A stretch of 32,368 nt of DNA from Acidobacteriota bacterium (lineage in GTDB: Bacteria > Acidobacteriota > UBA6911), in assembly GCA_017860135.1 (NCBI GenBank), contig JAFNAG010000009.1:1-32368 (forward strand), given 5' to 3'. Position numbers and translations under genes: made by a program. Positions 1 to 8,362 of the stretch are shown here, one piece after another. A model generated the notes under the pieces. That model did no database searches. It had not been told where the DNA came from and worked only from the letters and a program-made list of their open reading frames with translations. Numbering within the stretch: position 1 is the first letter of the stretch; the number at the start of each line of letters is the position of its first letter.

Positions 1-519
1 CTGGTAACTCCGGCCCAGACCTTCCACACCGGCATCAAAAGAGCAGGAATCCATGCTGATGAACTGGCGCGACCGGAAAAGGCCTGACCCGGGGTGAGCC
101 TCGCCGCGGAACTTTCTCTGGATCCGGTACCAGATCTGCGGCAAGTCCCGGTAGGAACGCAGTTCTCTGCGCGCAAGGTCGGTGAACATCTCCTCGTGGG
201 ACATACCCAGGCAGAGGTCGCGGCCGCTCAAGCGCGACGGGGAGGCATTTCCGGGGGTGTCGCGGAGCACCTCTTCCTGCAACCGGCCTGCCATGTGAGT
301 GACCGGAAGAGAAAATTCCTGTGCGCCGACCTCCTCCATCTCCTGACGCAGGATGAGGGCGATCTTGCGGATTGTGCGTTGCCCCAGCGGAAGATATGTG
401 TAAATGCCCGGCGAAAGCTGGCGGATGAAACCGCCGCGAATCAGCAGGCGCTGTGACGGATGCTCTGCGTCGGCGGGATTGTCCCGCAACGTCGGAATGA
501 AGGTGCCGCTCCATCGCAT
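1..519 (-). CDS. proS: Proline--tRNA ligase, N-terminal part (runs off left edge)
   Basis: Class II aminoacyl-tRNA synthetase that charges tRNA-Pro in the cytoplasm. The ORF is absent from the track because it has no stop inside the window. Reading back from the ATG at 519 gives 173 open codons beginning MRWSGTFIPTLRD. ProRS landmarks follow in order: the LSPGIYTYLPLGQR motif-1 region (about 35-48), SHEEMFTD (107-114), LPQIWYRIQ (about 126-134) and the motif-2 stretch FRGE...SGLFRSRQF (137-153). The start is supported by a GGGGGTGA ribosome site just upstream and a near-consensus promoter. The stretch that usually reads like REFxMKDxYSFD is SRQFISMDSCSFD here, so it is somewhat divergent. The 35..595 ORF in the track is a frame shadow of this gene. 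Confidence 0.9.
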   Translation of the reverse strand, partial: MRWSGTFIPTLRDNPADAEHPSQRLLIRGGFIRQLSPGIYTYLPLGQRTIRKIALILRQEMEEVGAQEFSLPVTHMAGRLQEEVLRDTPGNASPSRLSGRDLCLGMSHEEMFTDLARRELRSYRDLPQIWYRIQRKFRGEAHPGSGLFRSRQFISMDSCSFDAGVEGLGRSYQ

Positions 520-560
520 GGATCACCCCCGGCTGGAAATGAATAAGGCATTTCCGACCC

Positions 561-588
561 ATTCTAGGGGAGTGTCGCCCGCAGTCAA
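561..588 (-). promoter_or_regulatory. Sigma70-type promoter for proS
   Basis: On the minus strand, TTGACT (583-588), a 16-nt spacer and TAGAAT (561-566). Ten of twelve hexamer bases match consensus. The implied start near 554 gives a leader of about 35 nt that contains the proS ribosome site. Confidence 0.7.
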
Positions 589-726
589 GGGGCAACCCGA
601 TTCAGTCGCACCGTCAACGCGAACGTCGTGACGGATGCACCGCGATTCATTTGCTTCCGGCCGGCGGTAAGCTGGGGTAAACTACCATCCTGGTTTCCAG
701 GCATTCAAAATCTCATGAGGTTGGCC

Positions 727-1986
727 GTGAAAATTCTTTTCGACGTGGATCCCGCAGTCGCCGACGCAATTGCGTCGGAAACTCGAAGACAGAACCAGAC
801 GCTCGAACTGATCGCTTCCGAGAACTTTGTCAGCGAAGCGGTGCTCGAAGCAACCGGGTCGGTCTTCACCAACAAGTACGCAGAAGGATATCCGGCAAAA
901 CGCTATTACGGAGGGTGTGAATTCGCCGATCAGGTTGAGACCCTGGCTCGGGAAAGAGCCATGAAGCTTTTCGGCGCGGAACACGTGAACGCACAGCCGC
1001 ACTCAGGATCACAGGCCAACATCGCGGTTTACATGACCGTCTGCAAGCCGGGCGACACGATCCTGGGCATGAGCCTGGCTCACGGCGGCCACCTGACGCA
1101 CGGGCATCCGCTGAACTTTTCGGGGAAGATGTACAATGTCAAGTCCTATGCTGTGCGTGCCGACACGGAACAGATCGATTACGATGAGCTTGCCGGACTC
1201 GCCGCAGAGCACAAGCCGCGCCTCATCGTATGCGGTGCAAGTGCCTACCCGCGCATCATCGATTTTGCGCGCATCGCGGAAATCGCGCGTTCTGTGAAGG
1301 CTGTCACGATGGCCGACATCGCCCATATTGCCGGGCTGGTCGCTGCCGGTCTGCACCCGAGCCCCTTTCCGCACATGGACTTCGTGACGACCACAACCCA
1401 TAAGACCCTGCGCGGGCCGCGCGGCGGCCTCATCATGTGCCGCCAGGAGTATGCGAAGGACCTAGACCGGGCCGTCTTTCCGGGCACACAGGGAGGGCCG
1501 CTGGTGCATGTAATCGCAGCCAAGGCCGTGTGCCTTTGGGAAGCGCTGCAGCCTGGATTTGTCCCGTACCAGCGCCAGATCCTGGCCAATGCCAGTGCTT
1601 TGGCCAGGACTCTCCTCGAAGAGGGATTCCGGCTCGTGTCGGGAGGGACCGACAACCATTTGATGCTGGTGGATGTGTTCAGCAGGGGTGTGACCGGCAA
1701 AGATGCCGAGCAGGCGCTGGAAAGAGCCAACATCACAGTCAACAAAAACGCCATCCCATTCGACAAGAACCCGCCGATGGTGGCGAGTGGGATCCGAATC
1801 GGCACGCCGGCGATTACGAGCCGCGGCCTTAAGGAGGAGGAGATGACAGAGATCGGGCGCCTGATCAGCCGCGTCCTTCGCGCTCCGGCGGATGGCACGG
1901 TACAGCAGCAGGTGCGCCAGGCGGTGCTGGCGCTCACCGCGAAATTCCCGCTCTACGCCGCGAGAATGGCAGCTTCAGGCGTGTGA
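727..1986 (+). CDS. glyA: Serine hydroxymethyltransferase
   Basis: PLP enzyme interconverting serine and glycine with tetrahydrofolate; main source of one-carbon units; cytoplasmic. The protein reads through classic SHMT signatures: [11 protein letters not shown] near the N-terminus, [15 protein letters not shown], the AHGGHLTHG stretch and the PLP-lysine motif [14 protein letters not shown] with Lys at about residue 226. I chose the GTG at 727 over the track start at 628 and an ATG at 715. GAGG lies 6 nt before 727, neither alternative has a ribosome site, and the family normally begins just before the VDPAVADAI stretch. This gives 419 aa, the usual family length. It is divergent from proS and followed 114 bp later by the helicase gene on the same strand. 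Confidence 0.96.
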   Translation: MKILFDVDPAVADAIASETRRQNQTLELIASENFVSEAVLEATGSVFTNKYAEGYPAKRYYGGCEFADQVETLARERAMKLFGAEHVNAQPHSGSQANIAVYMTVCKPGDTILGMSLAHGGHLTHGHPLNFSGKMYNVKSYAVRADTEQIDYDELAGLAAEHKPRLIVCGASAYPRIIDFARIAEIARSVKAVTMADIAHIAGLVAAGLHPSPFPHMDFVTTTTHKTLRGPRGGLIMCRQEYAKDLDRAVFPGTQGGPLVHVIAAKAVCLWEALQPGFVPYQRQILANASALARTLLEEGFRLVSGGTDNHLMLVDVFSRGVTGKDAEQALERANITVNKNAIPFDKNPPMVASGIRIGTPAITSRGLKEEEMTEIGRLISRVLRAPADGTVQQQVRQAVLALTAKFPLYAARMAASGV

Positions 1987-2100
1987 CCTGCCGGCGGCGC
2001 ATCCCCCGGGCGGTGGCGCGAAATCGCCGTTGTCTCCGGGGCTGAGACGACTGCAGACCGCCCGTGGTCCACTTCTCTGATTTCACGGTCCGATATCCCG

Positions 2101-4059
2101 ATGATTCCGGCCGATCAATTGAGCGAAATCCTGGGTCCTTCCGGTCCGATCGCCCGAATGCACCCGAATTACGAGTTCCGGTCCGGACAGATCCGGATGG
2201 CACAGGCGGTGGCTGACGCCATCGGCACGCGATATCATCTGTGTGTGGAAGCCGGCACCGGAACCGGCAAGACTCTCGCCTACCTTCTGCCGTGTATTCA
2301 CAGCAGCGGGCGTGTGATCATCTCCACGGGCACTAAAAACCTGCAGGACCAGATTTTTTTCAAGGACGTCCCCTTTCTGGAGGAAGCGCTCGACCGCAAG
2401 ATCTCCGCCTGCTATCTGAAGGGACGAAGCAATTACCTGTGTCTTAAAAAGCTTGCCGGGATTGATGAGGGGGGATGGCTGTTCTCACGCCAGGATCCCG
2501 AATATCTCAGATCCATCCGTGCATGGTCCCGAGTGACGGAAACCGGCGATCGTGCCGAATTGAAGGACCTGCCTGAAGATCTCCTGCTCTGGCACTTTCT
2601 CGAGGCCAGTCGCGAGACGTGCACCGGCCAGAAGTGTCCCGACTTCGATGCGTGTTTCGTGACCCGCGTGCGGCAGCGCGCATTGGAATCGGATATCGTC
2701 ATCGTCAATCACCATCTGTTCTTTGCAGACCTGGCATTGCGCCAGGGGGATTTCGGGGCCGTACTGCCCGACTATTCGGCGGTCGTCTTCGATGAGGCGC
2801 ACGAACTTGAAAATGTCGCCACCCAGTATTTCGGCACCATGGTCAGCAGTTACCGCCTGGACGAATTCGCCCGCGACTGCTCGCGCACGCTGGACGACCT
2901 GGGCTCACCCTCCGATTTTATCCGGGAACAGGTTGCGAGATTGCTGGCAAGCGCGGGAGAATTCTTCGGCGCGTTCCGTGGCCGTGAGGGACGGTATCCA
3001 CTCCGTGAGCTTGGCTCCGACCTGGAAATGCGCCGCGGTCCCCAATCTGGAACGGTTCCGGCCGACCCGTATCGAAGGCTCCGCACCCACCTTACGACGG
3101 TGGGATCCGCCCTGGAGGGCATGCCGGTTCAGAGCGATGCGGTCGATTCGCTCCAGCGGCGGTGCCAAGAACTACATGATGAACTGGTCGCGATTCTGGA
3201 ATCCGCCTCTACCGAACATGTCTACTGGTATGATGTGCGCGGCAAGGGCGTCTTCCTGTGGGCCTCCCCGATCCGGGTGTCTTCGATCCTGGCAGACCGC
3301 CTGTTCGGGGAGGTGAATACCGTGGTTTTGACTTCGGCGACACTGTCGACCGGCGGCACCTTTGATTTCATCCGCTCCCGGCTCGGCCTGCGGGAGTGCC
3401 GCGAATTGATCGTGGATTCGCATTTCGATTTCAAAGAGCAGGCGGTTTTTTATGTGCCGATGGATATACCTGAACCGCGTGAGGAAGGGTGGGCGGCCTG
3501 TGCCTGCGACGAGATCGAGAGGATTCTCGAGGCGAGCCGGGGCTGTGCATTCGTCCTGTTCACAAGCATATCCCAGATGGAAACCATATACGGCGTGCTG
3601 CGGTCACGATTGCCATACCCTCTGTTTATGCAGGGGGAGGGGAGCAAGAGCGGCCTGCTGGAGAAATTCCGAAGCACTCCTCATGCGGTTCTGTTCGCCA
3701 CCTCCAGTTTCTGGCAGGGCGTGGACGTGCAGGGAGAGCAATTGAGTTGCGTCATCATCGACAAGCTCCCGTTCTCCGTTCCGAGCGACCCGCTGGTTGC
3801 GGCGCGCATCAGGCACCTGAATGAAAGCGGTAGCAATGCATTTTATGAATATCAGATCCCTGAAGCCATTATTCTCCTGAAGCAGGGATTGGGTAGGTTG
3901 ATACGCAACCGGGCGGATCGAGGCATCCTGGCCCTGCTCGACAAGCGGATTGCAACGAGAAGCTACGGGAAGTACTTCCTCCGCAGCCTGCCGCCCGCTC
4001 CTGTGACGCGCAACATAGCGGATCTTCGAAACTTTCTGCACCGCGATCCATCTTCATGA
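2101..4059 (+). CDS. DinG/YoaA-type ATP-dependent DNA helicase with Fe-S cluster
   Basis: Superfamily 2 helicase of the XPD/Rad3 group, in bacteria linked to 5'-3' unwinding and resolution of R-loops or stalled forks. Visible motifs are Walker A EAGTGTGKT (about 50-58), DEAH box VVFDEAH (231-234), motif Ia-like STGTKNLQDQ and a C-terminal QGLGRLIRN motif VI. Four cysteines at about 114, 174, 179 and 185 are placed as the Fe-S ligands of DinG/XPD enzymes between motifs Ia and II. At 652 aa with no N-terminal exonuclease domain, it is closer in architecture to YoaA/DinG of proteobacteria than to the Firmicute DinG nuclease. No clear ribosome site precedes the ATG at 2101. It may be co-transcribed with glyA. 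Confidence 0.92.
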   Translation: MIPADQLSEILGPSGPIARMHPNYEFRSGQIRMAQAVADAIGTRYHLCVEAGTGTGKTLAYLLPCIHSSGRVIISTGTKNLQDQIFFKDVPFLEEALDRKISACYLKGRSNYLCLKKLAGIDEGGWLFSRQDPEYLRSIRAWSRVTETGDRAELKDLPEDLLLWHFLEASRETCTGQKCPDFDACFVTRVRQRALESDIVIVNHHLFFADLALRQGDFGAVLPDYSAVVFDEAHELENVATQYFGTMVSSYRLDEFARDCSRTLDDLGSPSDFIREQVARLLASAGEFFGAFRGREGRYPLRELGSDLEMRRGPQSGTVPADPYRRLRTHLTTVGSALEGMPVQSDAVDSLQRRCQELHDELVAILESASTEHVYWYDVRGKGVFLWASPIRVSSILADRLFGEVNTVVLTSATLSTGGTFDFIRSRLGLRECRELIVDSHFDFKEQAVFYVPMDIPEPREEGWAACACDEIERILEASRGCAFVLFTSISQMETIYGVLRSRLPYPLFMQGEGSKSGLLEKFRSTPHAVLFATSSFWQGVDVQGEQLSCVIIDKLPFSVPSDPLVAARIRHLNESGSNAFYEYQIPEAIILLKQGLGRLIRNRADRGILALLDKRIATRSYGKYFLRSLPPAPVTRNIADLRNFLHRDPSS

Positions 4060-4110
4060 GTGGATGCAAGGAAACACAGGAAAATCCATGGGAGCCCGGG
4101 GCTTAGTTTG

Positions 4111-4140
4111 TTGACACGCCGTCCAGGCAGGTCATACAAT
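4111..4140 (+). promoter_or_regulatory. Sigma70-type promoter for the TPR gene
   Basis: TTGACA (4111-4116), an 18-nt spacer and TACAAT (4135-4140). The -35 is perfect and the -10 matches 5 of 6. Predicted leader to the ATG at 4200 is about 53 nt. Confidence 0.75.
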
Positions 4141-4199
4141 GCAGCCCTGAAGAATTGTAGGCCCCTAGTTCTCATATGTAGGCGATGCAAGGAGGTAAT

Positions 4200-5207
4200 A
4201 TGTGCAGCCTTTTTCGTAGGTTTGGCCTGTTTCTGATTCTACCCCTGGTCTTTGGTCTCACGTTTTCGGTGGCCGCTTTCTCCCAGAATCGCATTCTGGG
4301 AGGAAAAGTCACCAACGACAAAGGCGAAACCGTCGTGAACTGCAAGATCCAGATTCTTGGAGTCGGCAGCAAGCGGGAGTTGACCACCAAGACGGACAAA
4401 AAGGGTGAGTGGATTTACATGAACATCCCGACTGGGACTTATAACGTGGTGGCTCGTGCAGATGGTTACTCTCCGGGTTTCCAGGCGAATGTCCAGCCCG
4501 GGCTTTCCTACACCGCCGTCAACATCACCTTGACCCCGGGAGATCCGAACCAGAAGCTCGCCTTCGAACTGACCCCGGAAGAGCAGGAGAAGCTCAGGAA
4601 AGAGATGGAGAAGCAGAAAGAGCGCGGCAAGATGGCGGGCGAAATCAAGGCTGCCTTTGAGGCTGGTCTGGCGCTGTCCGGACAGGGCAAATATGCAGAG
4701 GCGATTGTCGAGTTCAACAAAGCACTCGAGAAGGCTCCCGACGAAGTTTATGTGCTCGCGAATCTCGCCGACGCGTACTTCAAGAACGGGCAGAACCAGG
4801 AAGCGCTGGACACGTATCAGAAAGCCATCGCCTTGAAACCGGACGATGCCGCACTGGTGACGAACCAGGGCGTCGTCCTTGGGAAAATGGGCAAGACGGA
4901 GGAATCCAAGGCGGCTTTCCAGAAGGCGGCGTCGCTCGACCCGGGCGCGGCTGCCCAGAATTTCTACAATCTCGGCGCCACCATGGTGAACAGCGGGCAG
5001 GCGAAAGATGCGGCTGAGGCTTTCCGGCAGGCGATCAAGGCGGATGCCAGTTATGCTGAGGCCTACTATCAGCTGGGCCTCTGCCTGTCCGGGGATCCCG
5101 GCACCATCGGTGAAGCCTTGCAGATGCTCCAGAAATACCTCTCCATCGGCAAGGATCCCACCAACCTCGAAGTCGCCAAACAGCTCATCGCTACTCTGAA
5201 GAAGTGA
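4200..5207 (+). CDS. Secreted TPR protein with N-terminal carboxypeptidase-regulatory-like domain
   Basis: Start moved from the track's 4185 to the ATG at 4200, because the strong AAGGAGGT site (4189-4196) lies between the two. The 335-aa product starts with a signal peptide (MCSLFRRF then a hydrophobic stretch, likely cut after about residue 29 near AFSQ). A beta-rich carboxypeptidase-regulatory-like module follows (about 30-110: GGKVTNDKGE, PTGTYNVVARADGY). Then come a charged helical linker rich in EEQEKLRKEMEKQKER and about four TPR units (about 150-325: GKYAEAIVEFNKALEKAPD, GQNQEALDTYQKAIALKPDD and others). Function unknown; the layout suggests an envelope scaffold. It is converging on the HEAT-repeat gene. 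The 348-aa antisense ORF at 4239..5285 is a shadow. Confidence 0.88.
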   Translation: MCSLFRRFGLFLILPLVFGLTFSVAAFSQNRILGGKVTNDKGETVVNCKIQILGVGSKRELTTKTDKKGEWIYMNIPTGTYNVVARADGYSPGFQANVQPGLSYTAVNITLTPGDPNQKLAFELTPEEQEKLRKEMEKQKERGKMAGEIKAAFEAGLALSGQGKYAEAIVEFNKALEKAPDEVYVLANLADAYFKNGQNQEALDTYQKAIALKPDDAALVTNQGVVLGKMGKTEESKAAFQKAASLDPGAAAQNFYNLGATMVNSGQAKDAAEAFRQAIKADASYAEAYYQLGLCLSGDPGTIGEALQMLQKYLSIGKDPTNLEVAKQLIATLKK

Positions 5208-5227
5208 TTGCAGGCTGGAAAAGGGTT

Positions 5228-5254
5228 GGGCGGAGCGCATGAACGGGTCCGCCC
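5228..5254. terminator. Hairpin between convergent TPR and HEAT genes
   Basis: GGGCGGA (5228-5234) pairs perfectly with TCCGCCC (5248-5254) across a 13-nt loop, between two converging genes. No T-run follows on either strand, so a terminator role is only suggested. Confidence 0.35.
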
Positions 5255-5314
5255 GATCCTTTGCATGGCTGGTGAGATCCTTCATCAGGCAGGGTATGAT
5301 TCAGATCTGAGGCG

Positions 5315-6028
5315 CTAACTCCTGAAAAAACTCTCCGCACGCCGGCAGCCAACATCCGCCAGGCTCTGCAAAGCCGCCCAGGAAGCTTCCGCCACCATCG
5401 GAGTTCGATCCTTCGTGAGCTCATAGATCCTGTCGAGGATCATTTCCGAGATCTCATTCGGTCTGTGCCAGAAGGCCACTGACAACTCCGCCAGCGCCTG
5501 CGCGCGGATTTCCTGATTGCGATGTCCGGTCAGTTCCACCAGCGCCTCAAGCGATCGGGTTCCGCCCTGCTGGGCAATTGCGCCCAGCGATTCCACGATC
5601 CATTTCAGCATGCGCAACTGCGAAGGCGCGTCGCTGCTCTTTAAGATCGGCAGGAAAAACTCAACGGCAGCATCGTCGCCGATCGCTCCGATCGCCTCGA
5701 TCACGGCAATAAGGAATTCCTGCGATCCGAATCCTTTTACCTTCTGGGCTTTCAGGAATGCCTTCTTGAGATAATCCAGGAACTCCTGATTACCCATGGC
5801 TCCCATCGCATATGCGGCAAACTCGCAGCGCTTGACGTCGGCTTGAGCCAGCATGTTGATCAGAGGGGATATGAACCGGGGATCACGCAGGACACCCAAA
5901 CGGGGAATGATCTCGAAGAGTTCTTCGACACTCCCTGATTCCATGATCAGGAGGCAATCCTGAATGATTTCCTCAGAGAAACGGCAGTGCTTCCTGGAAG
6001 ATATGTTATTCACCGGGACAACATCCAA
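5315..6028 (-). CDS. HEAT-repeat protein
   Basis: 237-aa helical-repeat protein of unknown role. It shows repeated HEAT-like units such as LRDPRFISPLINMLAQAD, AVIEAIGAIGDDAAVEFF, IVESLGAIAQQGG and AEASWAALQSLADVG, each a helix pair with conserved small residues and Asp. No signal peptide or catalytic motif is visible, so it is probably a cytosolic protein-binding scaffold. The start is uncertain: the track start is a TTG at 6028 without a clear ribosome site, and a GTG at 6013 is an alternative. The promoter at 6074-6101 predicts a transcript starting near 6067, which fits either. It is the last gene of a minus-strand series that begins with dtd. Confidence 0.8.
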   Translation of the reverse strand: MDVVPVNNISSRKHCRFSEEIIQDCLLIMESGSVEELFEIIPRLGVLRDPRFISPLINMLAQADVKRCEFAAYAMGAMGNQEFLDYLKKAFLKAQKVKGFGSQEFLIAVIEAIGAIGDDAAVEFFLPILKSSDAPSQLRMLKWIVESLGAIAQQGGTRSLEALVELTGHRNQEIRAQALAELSVAFWHRPNEISEMILDRIYELTKDRTPMVAEASWAALQSLADVGCRRAESFFRS

Positions 6029-6073
6029 AGCAATCGCAAAAAGATGTCCAACAAAGACCTGATTTCCCCGGCC

Positions 6074-6101
6074 ATTATAAGAGCGATCGGCTCCAATTCA
6101 A
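6074..6101 (-). promoter_or_regulatory. Sigma70-type promoter for the HEAT-repeat gene
   Basis: Minus strand TTGAAT (6096-6101), a 16-nt spacer and TATAAT (6074-6079). The -10 is perfect and the -35 matches 4 of 6. Predicted leader is about 40 nt to the TTG at 6028. Confidence 0.7.
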
Positions 6102-6176
6102 GAGGGAAATCGCATTGCACGTCCCCCGCGGGGAGGCATGACCTGCCAGAGCCGCCTGAAAACCATCGGTATCATC

Positions 6177-6437
6177 TTACGCCGGGCGGTCGAGATGTTT
6201 CCGCCGGCATTCCTCGGAGCAGAAGAACAAATCACCGTCCCCCTGTTTCACCCGGAGCGCCAGCCTGGGATCCATGTACATGCCGCAGCAGGGATCCTTC
6301 ACCATTTTTTGCGGCTGCTCGGGATCGGAGGCCGGTGGCGAAGACTTGCCGGTCCTGGCCAGAACGATGCGGAAGGCCCGGAGCAGCATCCACAGCCCCC
6401 AGAGAACGGCAAGGACTCGCAATAAAAACGAGAACAT
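6177..6437 (-). CDS. Small membrane-anchored YHS/TRASH-like zinc-binding protein
   Basis: 86-aa protein. One N-terminal membrane helix (about 1-25, LLRVLAVLWGLWMLLRAF) is followed by a C-terminal YHS/TRASH-like module with DPCCGMYMDP and FFCSEECRRKHL. Modules of this type carry conserved cysteines and usually bind metal. This combination of an anchor plus a DPxCGM...FCSEEC tail is common as a small hypothetical protein in several phyla. Its role is unknown; metal sensing or handling is a guess. The start ATG has GGTGA about 4 nt upstream. The preceding 218 bp (6438-6655) holds no gene I can support, only a poor promoter-like TTGATT...TAACAT. Confidence 0.75.
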   Translation of the reverse strand: MFSFLLRVLAVLWGLWMLLRAFRIVLARTGKSSPPASDPEQPQKMVKDPCCGMYMDPRLALRVKQGDGDLFFCSEECRRKHLDRPA

Positions 6438-6655
6438 GTCTCACCGGGAATCGGAAGGAGCGTTCCAGGTGCCGGACACCTACTTTGCCGGCACCGGCAC
6501 CAATGTTATGCATGTTCCGGTACAGGAATCAAGCACGCTTCGTCTCTCCGGCTGCAGAGAGTGCCGATGGATGGGCAATCCTGCCTTATCGGGCATGAGG
6601 AGGCACTTTGATGCGAGACCGGCTTCCATCCGGTCACTGTGCCCGACCTCACCTG

Positions 6656-7345
6656 CTAAAAACGACGCCGGAGATCAGAGAATGCATGCAGTTCGATCAG
6701 GCCCGGGTGGCTCATGGACTCTTCATTCTCGAGCGTCCAGGTATGTTCGTGGGGAATGAAGACCGCGCTCATGCCCGCTGCCAGGGCGGGATTGATGTCC
6801 GAGCGCGGGCTGTTGCCGATCATCCAGGTTCGGATTGGATTCAAACGAAGACGTTCGAGAAGCATCGAATACGCCTGGGAGTTCTTTTCAGCCAGGATTT
6901 CGACGCCGAGAAAATAGCCGCGCAGGTTTGAGTCGCTGATCTTGCGTTCCTGTTCTTGCAGGTCTCCCTTCGTGACCAGGTACAACATGTGGCGGCCCGA
7001 CAGATATTCGAGTGTCTCCGGAACCTCCGGGAAGATTTCAACGGGATGACGGAGGATTGCCAGGGAAAGCTGTTCCACCTTCTCCGGAAGCACCGGGTCG
7101 GCATTGGCGGGCAGGAATCTCCGGAATGTATCTACCAGTGAACGGGTAAAGTTCACGGTGCCGTAGCCGCTGAACGGGATCCGTTGCCGTTCGGTTTCAT
7201 CCAGGACGGCTCTGAAGCGGCTTGCATCCGCGCCGGTCTTCTCCAGCAGCGCCAGAACCTCCCGAATCACACGCTCGTAGTAGATGTTGTTTTCCCAGAG
7301 GGTGTCGTCGGCGTCGATGAGCAGGTTTTGCGCTCTCTCGATCAA
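6656..7345 (-). CDS. HAD-superfamily hydrolase
   Basis: 229-aa haloacid-dehalogenase-fold phosphatase-like protein. Motif I is DADDTLWEN with nucleophile Asp11 and acid/base Asp13. The motif II region is YLVTKGDLQEQ, motif III lysine is in EILAEKNSQAY, and motif IV is MIGNSPRSDINPALAAGM. A helical cap insertion lies between motifs I and II (about 20-105), so it is a C1-cap type. The substrate cannot be deduced. The start is a TTG at 7345 with GGGAGG 4 nt upstream; no ATG is available nearby in frame. It lies 149 bp downstream of dtd on the same strand. Confidence 0.87.
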   Translation of the reverse strand: MIERAQNLLIDADDTLWENNIYYERVIREVLALLEKTGADASRFRAVLDETERQRIPFSGYGTVNFTRSLVDTFRRFLPANADPVLPEKVEQLSLAILRHPVEIFPEVPETLEYLSGRHMLYLVTKGDLQEQERKISDSNLRGYFLGVEILAEKNSQAYSMLLERLRLNPIRTWMIGNSPRSDINPALAAGMSAVFIPHEHTWTLENEESMSHPGLIELHAFSDLRRRF

Positions 7346-7391
7346 TGGGCCTCCCTTGAGTAGAAAAGGAGGTTACCCGAAAGAATCCAGA

Positions 7392-7493
7392 ATGACAATT
7401 GCCGAAAAGCCGGCGACGGATTACGAATCTTGCGCAACTCCCGCCCCGATTCATGTGATTTGTGACTTTTGTGGCGCGCATTTGGAGTTGTGA
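7392..7493 (+). CDS. Doubtful small ORF with C-terminal CxxC
   Basis: Reads MTIAEKPATDYES... and ends ICDFCGAHLEL (33 aa), opposite in direction to both neighbours. A strong AAGGAGG lies upstream, but 18 nt away, too far for normal use. The CX2C tail is the only suggestive feature. Probably chance; listed because nothing else explains this 149-bp gap. Confidence 0.15.
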   Translation: MTIAEKPATDYESCATPAPIHVICDFCGAHLEL

Positions 7494-7494
7494 T

Positions 7495-7968
7495 TCAGAT
7501 AGAGTTGCGTGACCGGAAAGCAGAGGGCCAGCGGCTGTCGAGGATGAGGGTTACAGGCCCTGAGTTGACCAATTCCACTTCCATCTCCGCCTGAAACCGG
7601 CCGCACTGCACGTCCGGAATCCACGTTCGGGCAATGCTGACAAAGTCTTCATAAAGGGCTTGTGCCGCTGAGGGAGGAGCCGCGTCGGAATAGGAGGGCC
7701 GCCGGCCTTTGCGGCAGTCCCCGTATAGTGTGAACTGGGAGACTACAAGGAGTTGCCCGCCGATGTCCAGCAGGCCCAGGTTCAGGCGCCCGGCCTCGTC
7801 ATCGAAGATCCGGAGTTCCACGATCTTTCTTGCCATCCACTCAAGATCGTGCGCGGAATCCTCCCGTCCGAAGGCCACGAGCGCGAGGATTCCCCTGCCG
7901 ATGCTGGCGATCTCCGAGTCTCCCACCTTCACGCGGCCCCTGTCGACCCTTTGAATGACGGCTCGCAT
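7495..7968 (-). CDS. dtd: D-aminoacyl-tRNA deacylase
   Basis: Removes D-amino acids (and glycine from tRNA-Ala) mis-attached to tRNA; cytoplasmic homodimer. The 157-aa product has both family signatures: SQFTLYGDCRKGRRPSY with the SQxT active-site element, and NSGPVTLILDS, the cross-subunit NxGPVT-type motif. I chose the ATG at 7968 rather than the track start at 8046. The family begins MRAVIQRV, AAGG sits 6 nt upstream, and the resulting length is close to the usual 145-150 aa. It is first in the minus-strand run dtd, HAD hydrolase, YHS protein and HEAT protein. Confidence 0.95.
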   Translation of the reverse strand: MRAVIQRVDRGRVKVGDSEIASIGRGILALVAFGREDSAHDLEWMARKIVELRIFDDEAGRLNLGLLDIGGQLLVVSQFTLYGDCRKGRRPSYSDAAPPSAAQALYEDFVSIARTWIPDVQCGRFQAEMEVELVNSGPVTLILDSRWPSAFRSRNSI

Positions 7969-8362
7969 GTCGGCCTTGTCCCCGGAATACTGCGGTTTAG
8001 ACGGCTGCAGAGCGGATTGTACGCCAGACGACTCCGCACGCGTCATCCGGAGCCGCTTCCGTCAGGAGGCGGCAGTTCCGATCCGCCGGCATACCCCCCC
8101 GATCCCTGACGGTCGCGGCTCCGGACAGCCTGGGAATCCTGCTGTATGCGCTGCGACCATGCATATCATCTTCTGAAGCGCCGCTCCCGGCCTGCCATGC
8201 GTTGACAGCAAGAGGGGAGTCGAGTATAGTACCATTCCCATTGACGATGTTGATACAAATGCTGTCGCGATCCCGTCAGAAATACCCTGGTGGTCAGGCA
8301 GGCCCTGGGCAGCTGGGAAGGGCCTCTTCCGCCACGCGTCAGATTGCGGAGGGGGCTTGCAG
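7969..8362. other. 394-bp divergent intergenic region between dtd and the zinc-ribbon gene
   Basis: I see no coding sequence here; the minus ORF 8062..8463 is a shadow with no family features. It carries the promoter at 8202-8230 for the rightward gene. For dtd there is a weaker minus-strand candidate: TACAAT at 8026-8031 with an ATGACG-like -35 19 nt further up. Confidence 0.6.
8202..8230 (+). promoter_or_regulatory. Strong sigma70-type promoter for the zinc-ribbon coiled-coil gene
   Basis: TTGACA (8202-8207), a 17-nt spacer and TATAGT (8225-8230): 11 of 12 consensus bases with ideal spacing. It leaves a rather long leader, about 125 nt, before the GTG at 8363, which could hold regulatory structure. 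Confidence 0.8.

Noticed and set aside
1245-1937. 230-aa minus ORF across glyA
   Set aside because: Low-complexity Arg/Ser-rich shadow of a clear SHMT gene.
4239-5285. 348-aa minus-strand ORF opposite the TPR gene
   Set aside because: The plus strand has a signal peptide, TPR repeats, a perfect ribosome site and a strong promoter. The antisense protein has no family features, so it is a codon-bias shadow.
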